Positions 1-11,243 of a stretch of DNA of 64,000 nucleotides are shown piece by piece. The stretch covers positions 282,593,717-282,657,716 of the forward strand of contig CM023448.1 of the NCBI GenBank assembly GCA_013339765.2. Direction: 5' to 3'. How positions within the stretch are numbered: the first letter of the stretch is position 1; every line of letters starts with the position of its first letter. The position numbers and the translations under genes are program-made. Source of the stretch: Haemaphysalis longicornis. Taxonomy: Eukaryota; Arthropoda; Arachnida; Ixodida; Ixodidae. Under the pieces are notes generated by a model. The model was not told the DNA's origin. It did no database searches and saw nothing but the letters and a program-made list of their open reading frames with translations.

Positions 1-411
1 CCCCGTTCTTCGTTGGCATGCAGATTCCTTGTGGGAGCCCACGAGGAAAGAAGGGCCAGATCGATGCATCGATCCCGGTTGACGCACGATGCCCTCGCCC
101 TCAGCTCTGGCGCCGATGAAACGTCCCCTGTGACCGAGTTGCCCCGGGATAAGAGCAGCGCTCGATGCGTCGTCTACGGGGCCCGCCGCTGCCCACCGGC
201 CACAACTGCAGCCGCCGACGCCGCCGTGCACCGCTCGCTGGGGAACGCGCACGTGCTGCATGCGGCGCGCGCCGGCGGCGAAGTCCGCCGTGCCGCCGTG
301 GACGGCCTGCGCCGCTCGGAAGGAATTGCTATCTCCAACTCCGCGACGGCAGGCTGGGACAAACTACCCACTCAGTGTGCACTTTTTAGCATCAGCAAGC
401 TACCAAGAAAT
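1..411. other. GC-rich segment, no recognised gene
   Basis: The first ~370 bases are GC- and CpG-rich and then switch abruptly to AT-rich repeat DNA. An open frame on the plus strand (13-414, 133 codons) is rich in Ala and Arg. It matches no family I know and looks like what GC-rich DNA gives by chance. A run of GCCGCCGAC-type codons near 210-290 makes several frames open at once. It could be the edge of a CpG-rich promoter or exon lying mostly outside the window. Confidence 0.3.
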
Positions 412-461
412 TGATGCATACATACATACTTCCGCGCTACATACACCGTACATGCATGCGC

Positions 462-588
462 ACATACATACATACATACATACATACATACATACATACA
501 TACATACATACATACATACATACATACATACATACATACATACATACATACATACATACATACATACATACATACATACATACATACA
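462..588. repeat. (ACAT)n microsatellite
   Basis: About 31 uninterrupted tetranucleotide units. The apparent open frames here (Cys-Met-Tyr-Val or Thr-Tyr-Ile-His repeats) are products of the repeat and not genes. Confidence 0.97.
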
Positions 589-912
589 ATTTCTAAGGAA
601 TACACTAATACAAAATAGCGACATTATTTTCGACGAACATATTATTTCATTCCAAGAATTTTCTTCGTACAAATAATTTAATTTCCGCAAATGTGCAAGG
701 CTGCACCGTCGCCGGGCACCCAGTTCACCTGACCTCAACGTATGGAAACGCATGAGAATAACCATAAATTGCATAGCACCTGCTTACCATGCACTCCCAC
801 TTGTCTGCAGTCTTTGTGCCCCAATGGCTATTGCATGCCGGCCAGCTCTTGTCACTGAATTTGGGGAGCGAATTTTCCATTCGTAGAAGTGGGAACCTTT
901 TTCACGAACGCT
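589..912. other. AT-rich spacer, nothing recognised
   Basis: Unique-looking AT-rich DNA with no coding or RNA signal. Its last bases (about 896-911) form the left half of the imperfect target duplication of the SINE that follows. Confidence 0.5.
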
Positions 913-1149
913 TGATTGATTGATTGTAGGGTTTACTGCGCCGACGCAAAGCAGGAGACGAGGCGCGCCGTAGTGGAGGGCTCCGGGTTAATTTTGACCG
1001 CCTGGAGATCTTTAACGTACGCCGAAATCTCGTACACACGGGCGTTTTTGCTTTTTGCCTCCACTAAGCGGCCGCAGTGGCGGGGAATCGAACACGCGTC
1101 CTCGTGCTCAGCTGCACAACGCCTTAGCCACTGAGTCACCGCGGCGGGT
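913..1149 (-). mobile_element. tRNA-derived SINE, Ruka-like, full length
   Basis: Read on the minus strand, this starts with a tRNA-like head: ACCCGCCGCGGTGACTCAG, an A-box-like stretch, then a B-box-like region near 1085-1097. A conserved body and a short (CAAT)n tail at 913-926 follow. The same body recurs at 7057, 7462, 22347 and 34141 in this window. It matches the Ruka-type SINE of ixodid ticks as I remember it; SINEs of this kind are transcribed by RNA polymerase III and mobilised by LINE enzymes. The flanks (tttttcacgaacgc before, cttttcacaaaagc after) match at 11 of 14 bases and look like an aged target duplication. Confidence 0.85.
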
Positions 1150-1207
1150 TCTTTTCACAAAAGCACTAAGCGTGACCATATGTTGAAAATATGGGAAAGA
1201 AGTCCCA

Positions 1208-1321
<114 letters not shown>

Positions 1322-1437
1322 AAAATCTGTCAAAGCATCAGCAAACTATAGCATCAGCATATAGTAACGCCGTGATGGCCACAACGCATCCTCAAACACT
1401 CATAAGCACTCTAGAAAAAATCGTGTTAATATCCCGA

Positions 1438-2290
1438 TTATTTATGGAGGTACAGCGAGTTTTTCTGAATATCCTGGTATTCAGAAGCCGAAACTAAATT
1501 GTATCGGTTCTAGAAATCAATATATTTTTTTTCTTTTATACATTACTATTTCAAATATTACTTATTTCAAATATTATTTCAAATATTACATATCTCAAAT
1601 GTTACTTCAAATGTTTAGTCTGTATCATTATGAAAAGGCATTCCTACTCTTGTCTGCGCAATCATTATTCGGATAAAATCTAAATCGACCACAAGATGAA
1701 TAAATGTTCTTTACGTTGGTTGGGCATGGCTTTGCAACTTTGGCCGAGGCTGAAGTCAGCATTTATTTTATTTTGCGTGTCTTTAAACTATCTCTAAGCA
1801 TTCAGAAACAAGTTAGAATAAACTTTACGTTCCTATTATAATTAGTTTGGGAGTTGCAGCGAGTTTTTCGACCTTTACCCTCGTTCACGAAACCGGAAAA
1901 GAAAAATTCATCCCCGAAATATAGCCTATGTTGATAACACGTTGCCTATTTTCAAGTTTTCTTATCTCATTTTGAATGGATGCTAGTAACTTGCATCATT
2001 GTTGTCTGTGCATTTATTTTCCTATAAAACCTATAAGTGTCGCGACAACGATCTCCGATGTTGAATGAACGTTATTCACTTTGATCAGACTGGCTTGCAT
2101 TTCTCGCAAGGAGTAAACGACAACGCTTATTTTGCTTTGTACTATTCAAGTGTCGCTAAACATTCAGAAGTTACAATAAAAATTACGTTCCTATTATGAT
2201 TATTTTTGTAGTTACAGCTGGCTTTGTAGCCCTTGCCGTCGCATAGACAAAGTGAAACAAAGCCGCATCGGTTCTAGAAATCACGAACAG
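1438..2290. repeat. Decayed ~360-400 bp tandem repeat, about 2.3 units
   Basis: Three diverged copies of one segment can be aligned by eye. The block cagcgagtttttc occurs at about 1453 and 1857, with a diverged form at 2215. The block cattcagaa..acgttcctattat occurs at about 1798 and 2160. The block atcggttctagaaatca occurs at about 1503 and 2266. Spacings are about 404 and 358 bases. The longer first unit contains an extra short minisatellite of ttcaaatatta units at 1549-1614. No open frame runs through it. It is a small satellite-like array or a tandemly duplicated element. Confidence 0.6.
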
Positions 2291-2815
2291 TTCCATACAC
2301 AGCCAAGCGCCGCTACAGTGAACGCTTCTACTATGAAATGGCCTGTACTACGAAGCATACCGTATGGCCGCGCCAGATTCCTGTTTCCAGTGTATTCGAT
2401 GCCACTATAGCGAATACCACTACTGCGAATTTGCCTGTTTAACGAGTAAATTCAAGATTTCACAACCGCTGCATTGTTGCTTGATAAAGAATACGCCTAG
2501 CTGCACTCGTAGTAACGCGCAACTGATAGGTGTGCCGACCACCGCGAGTCATCCAGTTTAGCCACAGATATGCAGGAAATTATAAAAATGTACAGTGCGT
2601 GTCGTGGCGCAGCATCGGTTGTGATGGCCCACCATTACGTTTCGGTGGGCTACCAGGTCGTGATTTGCTCTGACCTGACCATTGACAACATCAGGGAGGC
2701 CATCATAGAGAAAATGGACCAAACAAGTGATCAGGCGAGCAGTCATAAAGAGCTTGCACAGAGCCAAGCGTTATAACTACCGCGAAACGGTAGCGGTATT
2801 TGACGCGCTGCAGAT
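2291..2815 (+). other. Possible pogo/Tigger-type element remnant
   Basis: Between about 2325 and 2450 there are repeated phrases of the form ctatagcgaatacc, ctgcgaatttgcc and gtttaacgagtaaattc. These resemble the ATAACGAA-type subterminal repeats of pogo/Tigger DNA transposons. Two short open frames follow (2364-2561 and 2570-2776), the second reading MQEIIKMYSACRGAASVVMA at its start. I cannot place either in a known transposase domain. The element assignment rests on the terminal phrases only. Confidence 0.25.
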
Positions 2816-3221
2816 ATAGTATATTTCATCTGTCCCTGACGTCGCGCCGCATAACGCCGTGAACAGCGGCAGCATCTCGTCGGCGGTTGTTGCGCATTCG
2901 GTACGTTATACTACTGTGCAGAAGAAAATTGTTTTTTTTTTTCGCGTATTCTTATTTAAATCTGTAGATTGTGTTTCTCAGTATGCTTTTCTGCTTTATG
3001 GAGGGTCAGGGTTGCGGACTACGCATATAACAAAATTACGTGCATAACGAACAATTACCGCCATCTCATGCGCTTCTTTATACAGGCACTTGACTGTAAA
3101 CACATTTATCTACATTTCCTATTCCCATAGAAGCCCAAGCTATAATCTTGGAAAATTTAGGCCTCTATGTTGTATTTTAGAGCTGATTTTGAAAAAAAAA
3201 ATGTGGTTAAAGGAAGCCATT
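2816..3221. other. AT-rich DNA, nothing recognised
   Basis: Contains T and A homopolymer runs near 2932 and 3191. No convincing coding frame, RNA gene or repeat partner was seen. Confidence 0.4.
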
Positions 3222-3228
3222 TTATTTT

Positions 3229-3291
<63 letters not shown>

Positions 3292-3589
3292 TTTCACAAT
3301 ACTGCAGGCCAATGCGCTGGCCCAAGCAGGAGTGGGTACATCAAAACATAATTGTAAAAAACAAGAGACAACAATACAGCAGAAAGAAAAGTTAAGAAAG
3401 AAGGTGACGCGCCAAGTCACGAAGCACGAAAAAAACCTGTTAGAATGCAAGAGGTCACACGGCAAAGAATTCCAATCTTCCACAGTTCTTGGGATAAAAG
3501 GCTATTTGAAAGCATTCGATCGGGCGAAAATAGGGGCTAGAGAATGTTCATGACGATGATGAGTACGTCGTGCTGAGAGCTGTTTAACA
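3222..3589 (-). repeat. (TTTA)n-tailed element, 3' end on the minus strand
   Basis: About 16 TTTA units (3230-3294) are followed at once by ttcacaatactgcaggcc and an aggagtgggtacat phrase. The same arrangement, (TTTA)n then ttcaaaataccc, ggcc and gggtattacat, is present at 28807-28900. So this is the tail of a dispersed retroelement family read on the minus strand, with (TAAA)n as its 3' tail. How far the element runs to the right is uncertain; 3360-3589 shows no other feature. Confidence 0.55.
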
Positions 3590-4029
3590 CTGTCAGGGAG
3601 ATGAATTTTTTAAGTGCGAATTCACTTCTTAAGCGAGCCTGAATCGTCCGCCGCCGTAGTACCGCATAGCAACAGCTGCGGGTGCGCGCGCTCCTCGTCT
3701 TCCCTAGCAACGGGGGGAGATGGGCGCGCGCTGCCTGGCCGCTGACATGGCGCATACCCACGTGGGGGATTGGCCAGGAATCGGGCGTGAGAAGGGCTAA
3801 TGCACCCGCTTAAAGGAGTACTGACACGAAATTTCAAAGCTGAGATCCGCTCTAGCAATCAAGTACAACGACAACACAAATAGGTGTCTGTGAATAAATG
3901 CATCTTTCTTTCTTTGTAGTTGTGTGTGTGTGTGTGATCTCTCTTTCGCGAACATTACCGAACCGCGCAAATTCAACTCGTGCATTCGCACTTTCACATT
4001 CTTCCCCTCGGGGAAATGCGGGGAATTTT
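3590..4029 (+). mobile_element. Dispersed repeat, copy A (partner at 34690-35160)
   Basis: This segment is present again in inverted orientation at 34690-35160 with long stretches nearly identical. The left end is a ttaagtgcgaattcacttcttaagc block. The middle holds one gggagatgggcgcgcgctgc/ccacgtgggggattgg module. The right half begins with TTAAAGGAGTACTGACACG at 3810 and ends near ggggaatttt at 4029. There is no coding frame. The TTAAAGG start recalls TTAA-type MITE ends. The second copy has the GC-rich module duplicated. Confidence 0.7.
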
Positions 4030-4104
4030 TACATTACCAGCCATACAATTTTCAAGAAAGGAAAGGCAACGGAACTTTTCCGAGCTTCTAAAAATGTCGT
4101 TTAA

Positions 4105-4755
4105 TTACATTAGGGTGGTCGGGGAATCAAGCCGACGATATTTGACAAAAATAAACCTAACTGCCTTTCTGTTAATACGTTCCAGTTTCATGACATCTTT
4201 CTTGGTATGGGGATCCCAAATAAGGCAAGCATACTCAAGCTTTGAACGAACAAAGGCATTATAGGTGAGAATTCTAGTGCGCGAGGGTGCAGATGCCAGT
4301 TTTCTTTTTAGAAACCATAGCTTACGAAATGCAGAAATGGTAATGTCAGATATGCGGGTTGACCAAGTTAGCTTGCTTCTGAGAGTGACCCCCAAGTACT
4401 TATATTTATCTACATTATTTATGTTACTGCCCCTTAGAGTATAGTGGAATTGACTAGGACTCAGTTTCCTGGTGATACGGAGTAGCACAGTTTTTTTAGT
4501 GTTTAACGGCATGCCCCAGTTCTGACACCAGTTGTCGTTAGCGATAAGTGCTTGCTGTAATTCCACATGATCACACGGTGAAGAAATTTGTTTAAAAATT
4601 AAGCAATCATCTGCGAACAAACGTACAGGCCCATTTCCAGGAATGACAGAAATTAAATCATTGCCATAAATGAAAAACAAAAGTGGCCCTAACACGCTTC
4701 CCTGTGGGACTCCAGAAGACACACGAAGAACAGTTGATGAGAAATTGTTAATCAC
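4105..4755 (-). pseudogene. LINE reverse transcriptase, palm and thumb part
   Basis: A 216-codon open frame. SGVPQGSVLGP (residues 14-24) is the conserved fingers/palm motif of non-LTR reverse transcriptases. RLFADDCLIF (45-54) holds the catalytic FADD. Further on, KYKYLGVTL and the segment ending in LEYACLIWDPHTKKD match the thumb region of CR1-like enzymes. The enzyme would copy LINE RNA into DNA at a nicked target. This piece belongs to the same dead element as the frames upstream at 4922-6485 and is separated from them by frameshifts between 4755 and 4922. The C-terminus is cut off after RRLDSPTTLM. Confidence 0.88.
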
Positions 4756-4921
4756 TACATACTGACGTCAATCTTGAAGATAAGCCTGAATACACTGAAC
4801 GATTTTTGTAGGTAACCCTAAGCACTGTAATTTGTATAACAACTTTACGTGTGGCACTTTATTAAAGGCTTTAGAGATCTAAAGACAATACACCAGCTTG
4901 CCCAGATGCATCAACCACACG

Positions 4922-5294
4922 TTAAAATTCATGCACAGTTGTAACTAATTGTGTAAAAGTAGATAACCCCCTTCTGAAGCCATATCTGATGCTTTGAGAG
5001 CACACTGTGTTCACTGAGAAATTCATACAGGTAGTTTGCAATAACATGCTCAAGAAGTTTGCAACAACTGCTTGTGATAGAAATGGGACAATACTCAAAC
5101 AATAAAGGGTCACCTTTTTTATGAATTGGTTTAGCACGTGCTATAACCCAGTCAGCCGGTAGTTCCCCGGTAGCTAATGAAAGATTAACAAGACCAGTTA
5201 GGAATTCCAATAAGTACTCAGCGTAGCGGCTGAAAAAGGCATTATAAATGCCGTCAGGCCCCGCAGATTTTTGGGGATCAAGTTTTATTAGCAC
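4922..5294 (-). pseudogene. LINE reverse transcriptase, N-terminal fingers part
   Basis: Two overlapping frames share the signal. The frame 4929-5294 gives SAGPDGI (residues 10-16), then ELPADWVIARAKPIHKKGDP and an ISITSSCCKLLEHVI motif. These are the first reverse transcriptase motifs of CR1-like elements. The frame 4922-5137 continues with GFRRGLSTFTQLVTTVHEF, the motif that normally follows QHGFRKG. A frameshift near 5000-5050 separates them. The region from 4922 down to 4756 (the LDF/SKAFD motif area) is degraded. Confidence 0.85.
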
Positions 5295-5918
5295 GTGCCA
5301 ATGCGCCTTCCTGCGTCACTAATAGGTCATTGTCTGAGTCAACTAATGAATGCTCAAGTTCATAATTATTGGTTTGAGAAAAACCACCCTGGAAGTATGC
5401 ATTAAAATGTTCAGCAATAGCCTTAGAGTTCGTTATTATTACATCATCATTAACCCTCATTTTGCTAATCCCAGTCTTATACTCACATAAATACCGCCAA
5501 AATTTCTGAGGGCTACTCTGAAGATCTTCTGTCAGGGTATTACTAGAGAAATTATTTCTTGCGTGTGCCGAGCTTGTTTGTAGCTTGTCTTTCAGATCGT
5601 TAAACTGGGGTGTCATTGGTACATGCTTCTTGCGACGCCTTTTAATTTTACACTTCATGTGGATTATTTCCCGGCTAATCCGAGGGTTTCCACGGTGCTT
5701 GTACGTTTTTCGACACGCCACAAAATTCTCACACAATGACGCATGGTTTTAACAAAGAATTGCCAAGAGGTCTCAACATTGTGTAACAAAGATCCGATAT
5801 GCGTTTCAAAGTATTCAATTGAAGCAACATTATTCGCCTTAGTAAATTCCTTTACAAGTGTGGCTGATTGAATATTTTTAGCTCGATCTAGAACCTTATT
5901 CCAAGTGAAAGAAATCAT
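5278..5918 (-). pseudogene. LINE linker between endonuclease and reverse transcriptase
   Basis: Two frames (5664-5918 and 5278-5736) carry the charged, poorly conserved linker of the same LINE. The first reads FTWNKVLDRAKNIQSATL and the second KCKIKRRRKKHVP, then LQSSPQKFWRYLCEYKTG. The last phrase (a FW..L block before the polymerase) is usual in CR1-like linkers. A frameshift near 5690 joins the two. Identity rests on position between endonuclease and polymerase as well as on sequence. Confidence 0.75.
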
Positions 5919-5929
5919 TTATTGATCAT

Positions 5930-6485
5930 AAATGGTCGGTTCAATTACAACATTGCCATCAGAAAATATTTAACTTAAAAGCAGTAAATCCGAAATTGAC
6001 CCACCTCGAGTACAGATGTCCACCGCTTGCTTGAGGATGAGCAAAAACATGATGTCAAGAATTGAGTCACCAGAAGGAGAATAGCCATCCCTTAGACCGT
6101 CCCAAACAATTGATGGTAAATAAAATCACCTGTTAACAATACGTTTTTCCCACAAAAATTTGTCCAGAAACATCTCATCTACTTCGGGTGGACGGTAAAG
6201 AGCACAAAGAAAAAAGTAACATACTCAAGCGATATTTAAAGAAAATGCTTTGATGATCAGCAATTTGATCTACGAGACAGGCGTCAATGGTATCTTTTAC
6301 AATAACAGCCACGCCGCCACCACGAGAGCCTCTATTTGATATCCAGGCGGTACAATTTCGTCATCACTTATCATATCATGTAGCCAGGTCCCTGTAATGA
6401 CGCATATATGCGTGTCATATAAAAGAAGGAGATTTTCAAGCTTATCGACTTCATTAGCTAGGCTCCTAGCATTAAAAGATATCAA
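5930..6485 (-). pseudogene. LINE AP-type endonuclease remnant
   Basis: The frame 6297-6485 opens with MISFNARSLANEVDKLENLL and then HICVITGTWLHDMISDDEIV and PPGY. This is the N-terminus of an APE-like endonuclease (N of FNARSL; the usual E of TETWL is G here). Further along the minus strand, in broken frames, one reads GGVAVIVKDTIDACLVDQI, CALYRPPEVDEMFLDKF and DSILDIMFLLILKQAVD, matching the later endonuclease motifs. The domain would nick target DNA to prime reverse transcription. The E to G change and several stops show it is inactive. Confidence 0.85.
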
Positions 6486-6650
6486 GCGCAGCTGAAACGT
6501 TGGGAATTGCTATGTCTTGGCAGGGTGCTTTTTAACCTTTGATAGGCATTGTCGAGAATTGGAAGAGTCGTTCCAACAGTATAGGTCGGCACCAATACGA
6601 AGCTTATCTTCACCAAGAACTACTTCGTTGCCAGCATCTTTTTCCGCCTT

Positions 6651-7056
6651 TAAAAGTTGGCCAAACTAAAGAAAACCATGCTTATTCTGCAAAAAAAAAA
6701 AAATGCAATCCTTGTTTGTGAATTAAGGAAAAAGGTTCTAGTGTGACTTACCACCTTAACTTCTGTAGGTTTTTGCATACGCAGTGATGGCTGCGACTGA
6801 GCAGCTGCACGCCTGAAGTGGAACTGTGTGCTGAAAAGCATACGCTCCAGCCGCTGGTCAACGCCGGCTGTCGTCGGATAAATCGCATGGGCTCTGCAAG
6901 AACTTTCGATGCTAGCACTGAACTCCTCCCGTTATGCTTGAATGAAACCTGACGATCGTCGATAGCCTTTGGCTTCAGCCGACATACAGTTGGGGACTGA
7001 AGCACCTTTGGACTATTTGAAGATCCACAATTTTCATGAGACTTGTCCACATTGCT
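6651..7056. other. Unassigned DNA between LINE and SINE
   Basis: Contains an A13 run at about 6691. A minus-strand open frame (6748-7086) partly overlaps the SINE that follows. It has no recognisable domain and I do not call it a gene. Confidence 0.35.
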
Positions 7057-7290
7057 TTGACTGTAGGGTTTAATGCGCCGACGCAACGCCGGCGATGAGG
7101 CGCGCCGTAGTGGAGGGCTCCTGATTAATTTTAATCACCTGGGGATCTTTAACGTGCGCCGAAATCACGTACACACAGGCGTTTTTGCTTTTCGCCTCCA
7201 TCAGAAAAGCGGCCACCGCGGCCGGGAATCGCACCCGCGACCTTGTGCTCAGCAGCGCAACGCCTTAGCCACTGAGACACCACGGCGGGT
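7057..7290 (-). mobile_element. tRNA-derived SINE, Ruka-like, near full length
   Basis: On the minus strand it begins ACCCGCCGTGGTGTCTCAG, followed by a B-box-like GGGTGCGATTCCCGGCCGC region and the family body. It ends with only a trace of the tail (ttga) near 7057. Its left neighbour is the LINE debris and its right neighbour a younger SINE of the same family in the same orientation, 171 bases away. I could not find a clear target duplication. Confidence 0.85.
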
Positions 7291-7461
7291 GTATGCTTCC
7301 AACAGGCTTTATATGCGCAACCCTACGACGTGGGTCCTTTATTACCATAACATTGCAATGAAAAAATAATATTGTTTTCCAGACCACGGTTTCATGACGC
7401 CGGGCACCGTCACACCTTCATTTAGCCGCTCGCTAAATGAAATGTTTACCTTATGAATACC

Positions 7462-7794
<333 letters not shown>

Positions 7795-7808
7795 ACCTTA
7801 TGAAAACC

Positions 7809-8089
7809 TTCCTCAGAGGAAGCCAGCACATTTACGTACTAATAAGCACCGTTTTATGTTGTCGTTTAATCGCCAGACGTTGGATGTCGTTTAAACACGA
7901 ATCCTTGCGGTCCTCCTCGTCCCCTATGATATTTCCCTCACGCGACCCTCATTTTTACCGTACTTCTCAGGTTTCATCTTTACCACGTGCGCTTAGAATG
8001 GTGCGTCGTAGTAATCTATGTTGCCGGGACTGCGTCGTCATGACGTCCAGTGCGGACACTTTGTCTTGGCCGTTGTGGCGCTATTGTTA
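7809..8089. other. Spacer, nothing recognised
   Basis: Mixed-composition DNA between the SINE and the CpG-rich block. No coding or repeat signal was seen. Confidence 0.4.
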
Positions 8090-8680
8090 GTCGAGTGCGC
8101 ACGCGCATGACACGTCGTCTGCTCTGCGGGTCGGGCGTTGGGCAGAGAGTCGCCGAAGCGATTGTACTGTCTTTGTGGAAACGCGAGCGTGGGCGTCCGT
8201 CCCTCGCAGCGTCTGCTCAGCGTGCCCAGCTCGCCAGCCTCTGCGCGGGAGACCGAGTAACCCGACAGGACAGGTGAAGCGCAGCTGCCGGCGGCGGCGG
8301 CGGCGGGGGCCGCATGCGGCCGCCGGCTCGGGGTCTTCATTGTTCTCGCCGAGGCCAGCGGCCGTGGGGCGGCCGTTATTTACATGGCGTCACCAGGTTG
8401 AACGACACGCGGCAGGATCAATAGCTGATCGCTCGAGACGGCGAGGCTCCCAAGGCGTTATTTACAGCGGCAGCCCATCGACAGTGCGGAAACAGCCACT
8501 GCGCGACAGCCGCATCCGACCAGAGTGGCCCGCGCTAACACCTGCGGACGCCACCGCCTGCGCCGCCGCACCCCCGCCGCCACTTCCTCCTACACCCCTG
8601 GAACAAAAGGGCTGTGCAGGAATCCGCAGAGATCCCTGGAGGCTTTGAGACGACGATTGCGCGGATCCTGATGGCCGGCT
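8090..8680. promoter_or_regulatory. CpG-rich island, possible promoter/first exon
   Basis: About 590 bases much richer in G, C and CpG than the flanks, with GGCGGCGGC runs at 8290-8320. A good splice-donor match, ACAG|GTGAAG, lies at 8270-8277. The plus-strand open frame 8175-8648 ends in a proline-rich stretch (PPPPLPPTP) but has no known domain, and several frames are open at once as expected in such DNA. It may be the promoter and first exon of a host gene, or the GC-rich end of a transposable element. No downstream exon was identified. Confidence 0.35.
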
Positions 8681-10677
8681 CTTGCAATTTCTGAAGGACA
8701 CCACTGTCCTGGACAGGCCCCTCTCAGCCAGCGCATCATATTTAAAGTCCGTCGTTTTCGATTGCGTAATTTGGTCAAATCGTCCCGGAAAATCGGCCGC
8801 TAGATTGAGAGGGCAAACGGGGAAGAAATCTAGATCTTACAGAAAGTCTTTCGGAAATTCGAATGTTATGTTAATTAATCCCTTTTTCAGGTGCAAAGGG
8901 TTTCGATGACGGTAATGTATGCTAAATAAATTTTAGCAGAGCGAAAATGAGGCTGTCTAATTCGGACAATCTCTGCATGTTGGCTAGGTTATCTTCACTA
9001 TCTCACACCTGAGCCCCGCTTCGATTTGTTAGTTATGAATGGCGACAGCGTGGCCCGCAGTGCGCAAGCTGGAGCGAAGGCCACTGGTAATTTTCCTCCC
9101 TTGTGTCTAGTGATTATGGGGCAATTGTCTTCAAGCGTGTGTACAGTACCCACATACAAGCGAACTTCCATAGGCCATCGGCGTACTAAAACAAATTTTG
9201 AAATGAAAAAAGGATTCACTCCATGGAACGGACATACCTGCAATTGATTAGGAGTCACTGCTAAATTAACTCCTTGTTCTCAACGCCGTTTTCGATTTCT
9301 TAGAATTCATTTGTTTCGGGATACAGTCCATTTTGTGACTACGCGTATTTCTGTGAATGGCAAATTTCCGGAAAAAATTTTGGGTGTAACTCAATTTTTT
9401 ATAGACGTCGTTTGGTGGGGCAGGGGGCGGGGTTGTGGGGCACCGCTGAGTTTTACCTAAATACGATGGACCTCACTTGTATTCTGTCTGGCTGCGTTGA
9501 CATATCTGAATTCAGGGGTTGAAAGATAGTTGTTCCATCAAAAAATGACGATAGGTACAGTTCGGTATCAAAGCTTCAGCTAGTATGTAACGCGGGAAGC
9601 TGCGTTGCCTCCCACAATAAAATTGCATAAAAATTTATTTTGCCCTTCGCTATTTCTTAAAGTACTGATTACTTCGTAATTTTTGTACATTCATTCGTTT
9701 TCCTTTTTTAGAATTGTTTTATTCGCTCTTTCGTTTATTTGTTCGTATTTTCGCTCCCGATTTGTCGACTCTTGTGCTAGCACACTGTGAAGTTCAACTC
9801 ATTGGTCTCACTGCTAGTCTTTCGCTCCTTTGTTCACTGGTTAGATGGTGCACTAGTGTCTACACACATTCCTAACTGTCCATGACATCCAAATTTCTTC
9901 ACTTATTCTTTACCTCGTTAGTTTATTGGACAGTTTGTTAATCAGTTCATCACTAGCCATGTCATGCTCGTTCTTCCATTCCGCCTTTGCGGCGTTATTT
10001 ATGCCTTTCTTCATTCATCTTTCGTTCTGTCAGACAATAGCTGCTTACTTTTATACTCCTCCTTTGTCAGACTATCTACTGTTGAATAGTTTGTCAGCCT
10101 GGATACGTCAGCTTTGTATCCCAGTATTTGTTGAGTGAAAATAACAAACTAGGTGTACGCCCATAGTTTCAATCAACGAACAATGAGCAAGGCCAGCCTT
10201 GTCCAAAACAAATCCAAAGCTTTCGTTCTACATGGCAATCACCACGGGGCGTCCATTGTTAAGGCATTTCGAATTTCCCACGACGATATGATTCAACGAA
10301 GTATGTTATGCGAAAACACACCCGAAAAATAGTGATACTTCTTGCAAAACTGTCGCAAGCGAGCGACTAGAAAACATTAAAATCAACAAGAAAACAGCCG
10401 AGGAACGTGTACCAGTTTTGGCACCTCCCTCTTTCCTCTTTCCGCGTGCCAGTAAAACCTACATAGAGAAGAAATAATGAAGCTATTTCTTTTGTTTGGA
10501 CAGGCGGTACCGAGATTCACAAGTTTCCTGTGGCCGCCACAGAATGTTCACAAGTTTGCTGTTGTTTGTTTGCGTAACGATGCATTTCACGAATGTTTTC
10601 TTATTTTTGCTATGGTTTTTTTTTTGTGTTATGCAGGGAAAAATATGAGCTCCGTATATTCTTCCAGTTATAAGAGT
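8681..10677. other. 2-kb AT-rich stretch without recognised genes
   Basis: Long non-repetitive DNA. An intron-like ccctttttcag/gtgcaaagg acceptor-type sequence is seen at 8880-8898. A G-rich patch (ggggcagggggcggggttg) lies at 9417-9435. Short open frames (9026-9247, 9926-10138, 10477-10932) show no family resemblance. It may be intron or intergenic DNA. Confidence 0.35.
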
Positions 10678-10696
10678 GATGATGATGATGATGATT
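10678..10696. repeat. Short (GAT)n repeat
   Basis: Six to seven GAT units inside otherwise unique DNA. Confidence 0.85.
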
Positions 10697-11243
10697 TCTA
10701 TTGGTTTCCCCTTTGTATCGGGGTGATGACATGTCATCTTACAAGGACTAATATACCTATGTTTTACACTTTTGTCTTGCTTAGGGCAGACATTTCAGCT
10801 TGGTACTCATTCTTTTCTCCCCTCGACAGCCTTGAAGTTAACTTCCTCTGTGAACCCTTAATCCTAGGGCTTCTTAAAGCCCAATATTCCCTTCATGAAG
10901 ATGGATACCCTTGTAACACGATTACCGCATAGTTTCTGTTTCTTTTCCGCAGACCACGCATACCCCATCATTTTGTGAATACTTCCCCACAAAACTCTTA
11001 GTTCCAGGCAACCTGCTCTAGCCTCAAAAAGCAAAGCACTGCCCTGGGAATTATCGTAGAAATTTTCCTTTCTGATGTTCATCTTCTCAGCCCTGTACTC
11101 TCTAACGACGTTTTAGCTTCTTTTTTCCCTCCATTTATTCGTTTCATTGCCTTGCCTCTTTTTTGGTTACCTTGGCTGTTTTGGATTCCCCACTGTTCTT
11201 TCCGTATTTCATCATTAGCCTTCTAGTCTTTCTTAACCACTGT

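Larger units (their letters stand above)
4100..6650 (-). mobile_element. Dead CR1-like non-LTR retrotransposon (LINE)
   Basis: Reading the minus strand from 6650 down to 4105 gives, in order, an AP-type endonuclease, a linker and a reverse transcriptase, as in ORF2 of CR1/L2-type LINEs. Frameshifts and stops split it into at least five frames, so it cannot be translated. The 3' end is missing: after PTTLM at 4105 a stop follows, and no UTR or tail is seen. Its length (~2.5 kb) covers most of a ~900-residue ORF2. The region 6490-6650 still reads like protein (AEKDAGNEVVLGEDKLRIG) just upstream of the endonuclease. Confidence 0.88.

Noticed and set aside
260..774. Open frames of repeated Thr-Tyr-Ile-His or Cys-Met-Tyr-Val
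   Set aside because: They are translations of the (ACAT)n microsatellite in all frames and both strands.
7073..7369. A 98-codon frame with strongly recurring residues also seen at 7565, 22342 and 33977
   Set aside because: The recurrence is real but comes from the SINE body, which happens to be open on one strand; it is not a protein family.
8175..8704. Proline-rich protein at the CpG island
   Set aside because: Several frames are open on both strands because stop codons are rare in such GC-rich DNA. No domain, and no downstream exon.
10477..10932. 151-codon frame rich in Phe, Leu and Cys
   Set aside because: It spans the (GAT)n repeat (run of Asp) and has no recognisable domain or codon pattern. 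I treat it as chance.
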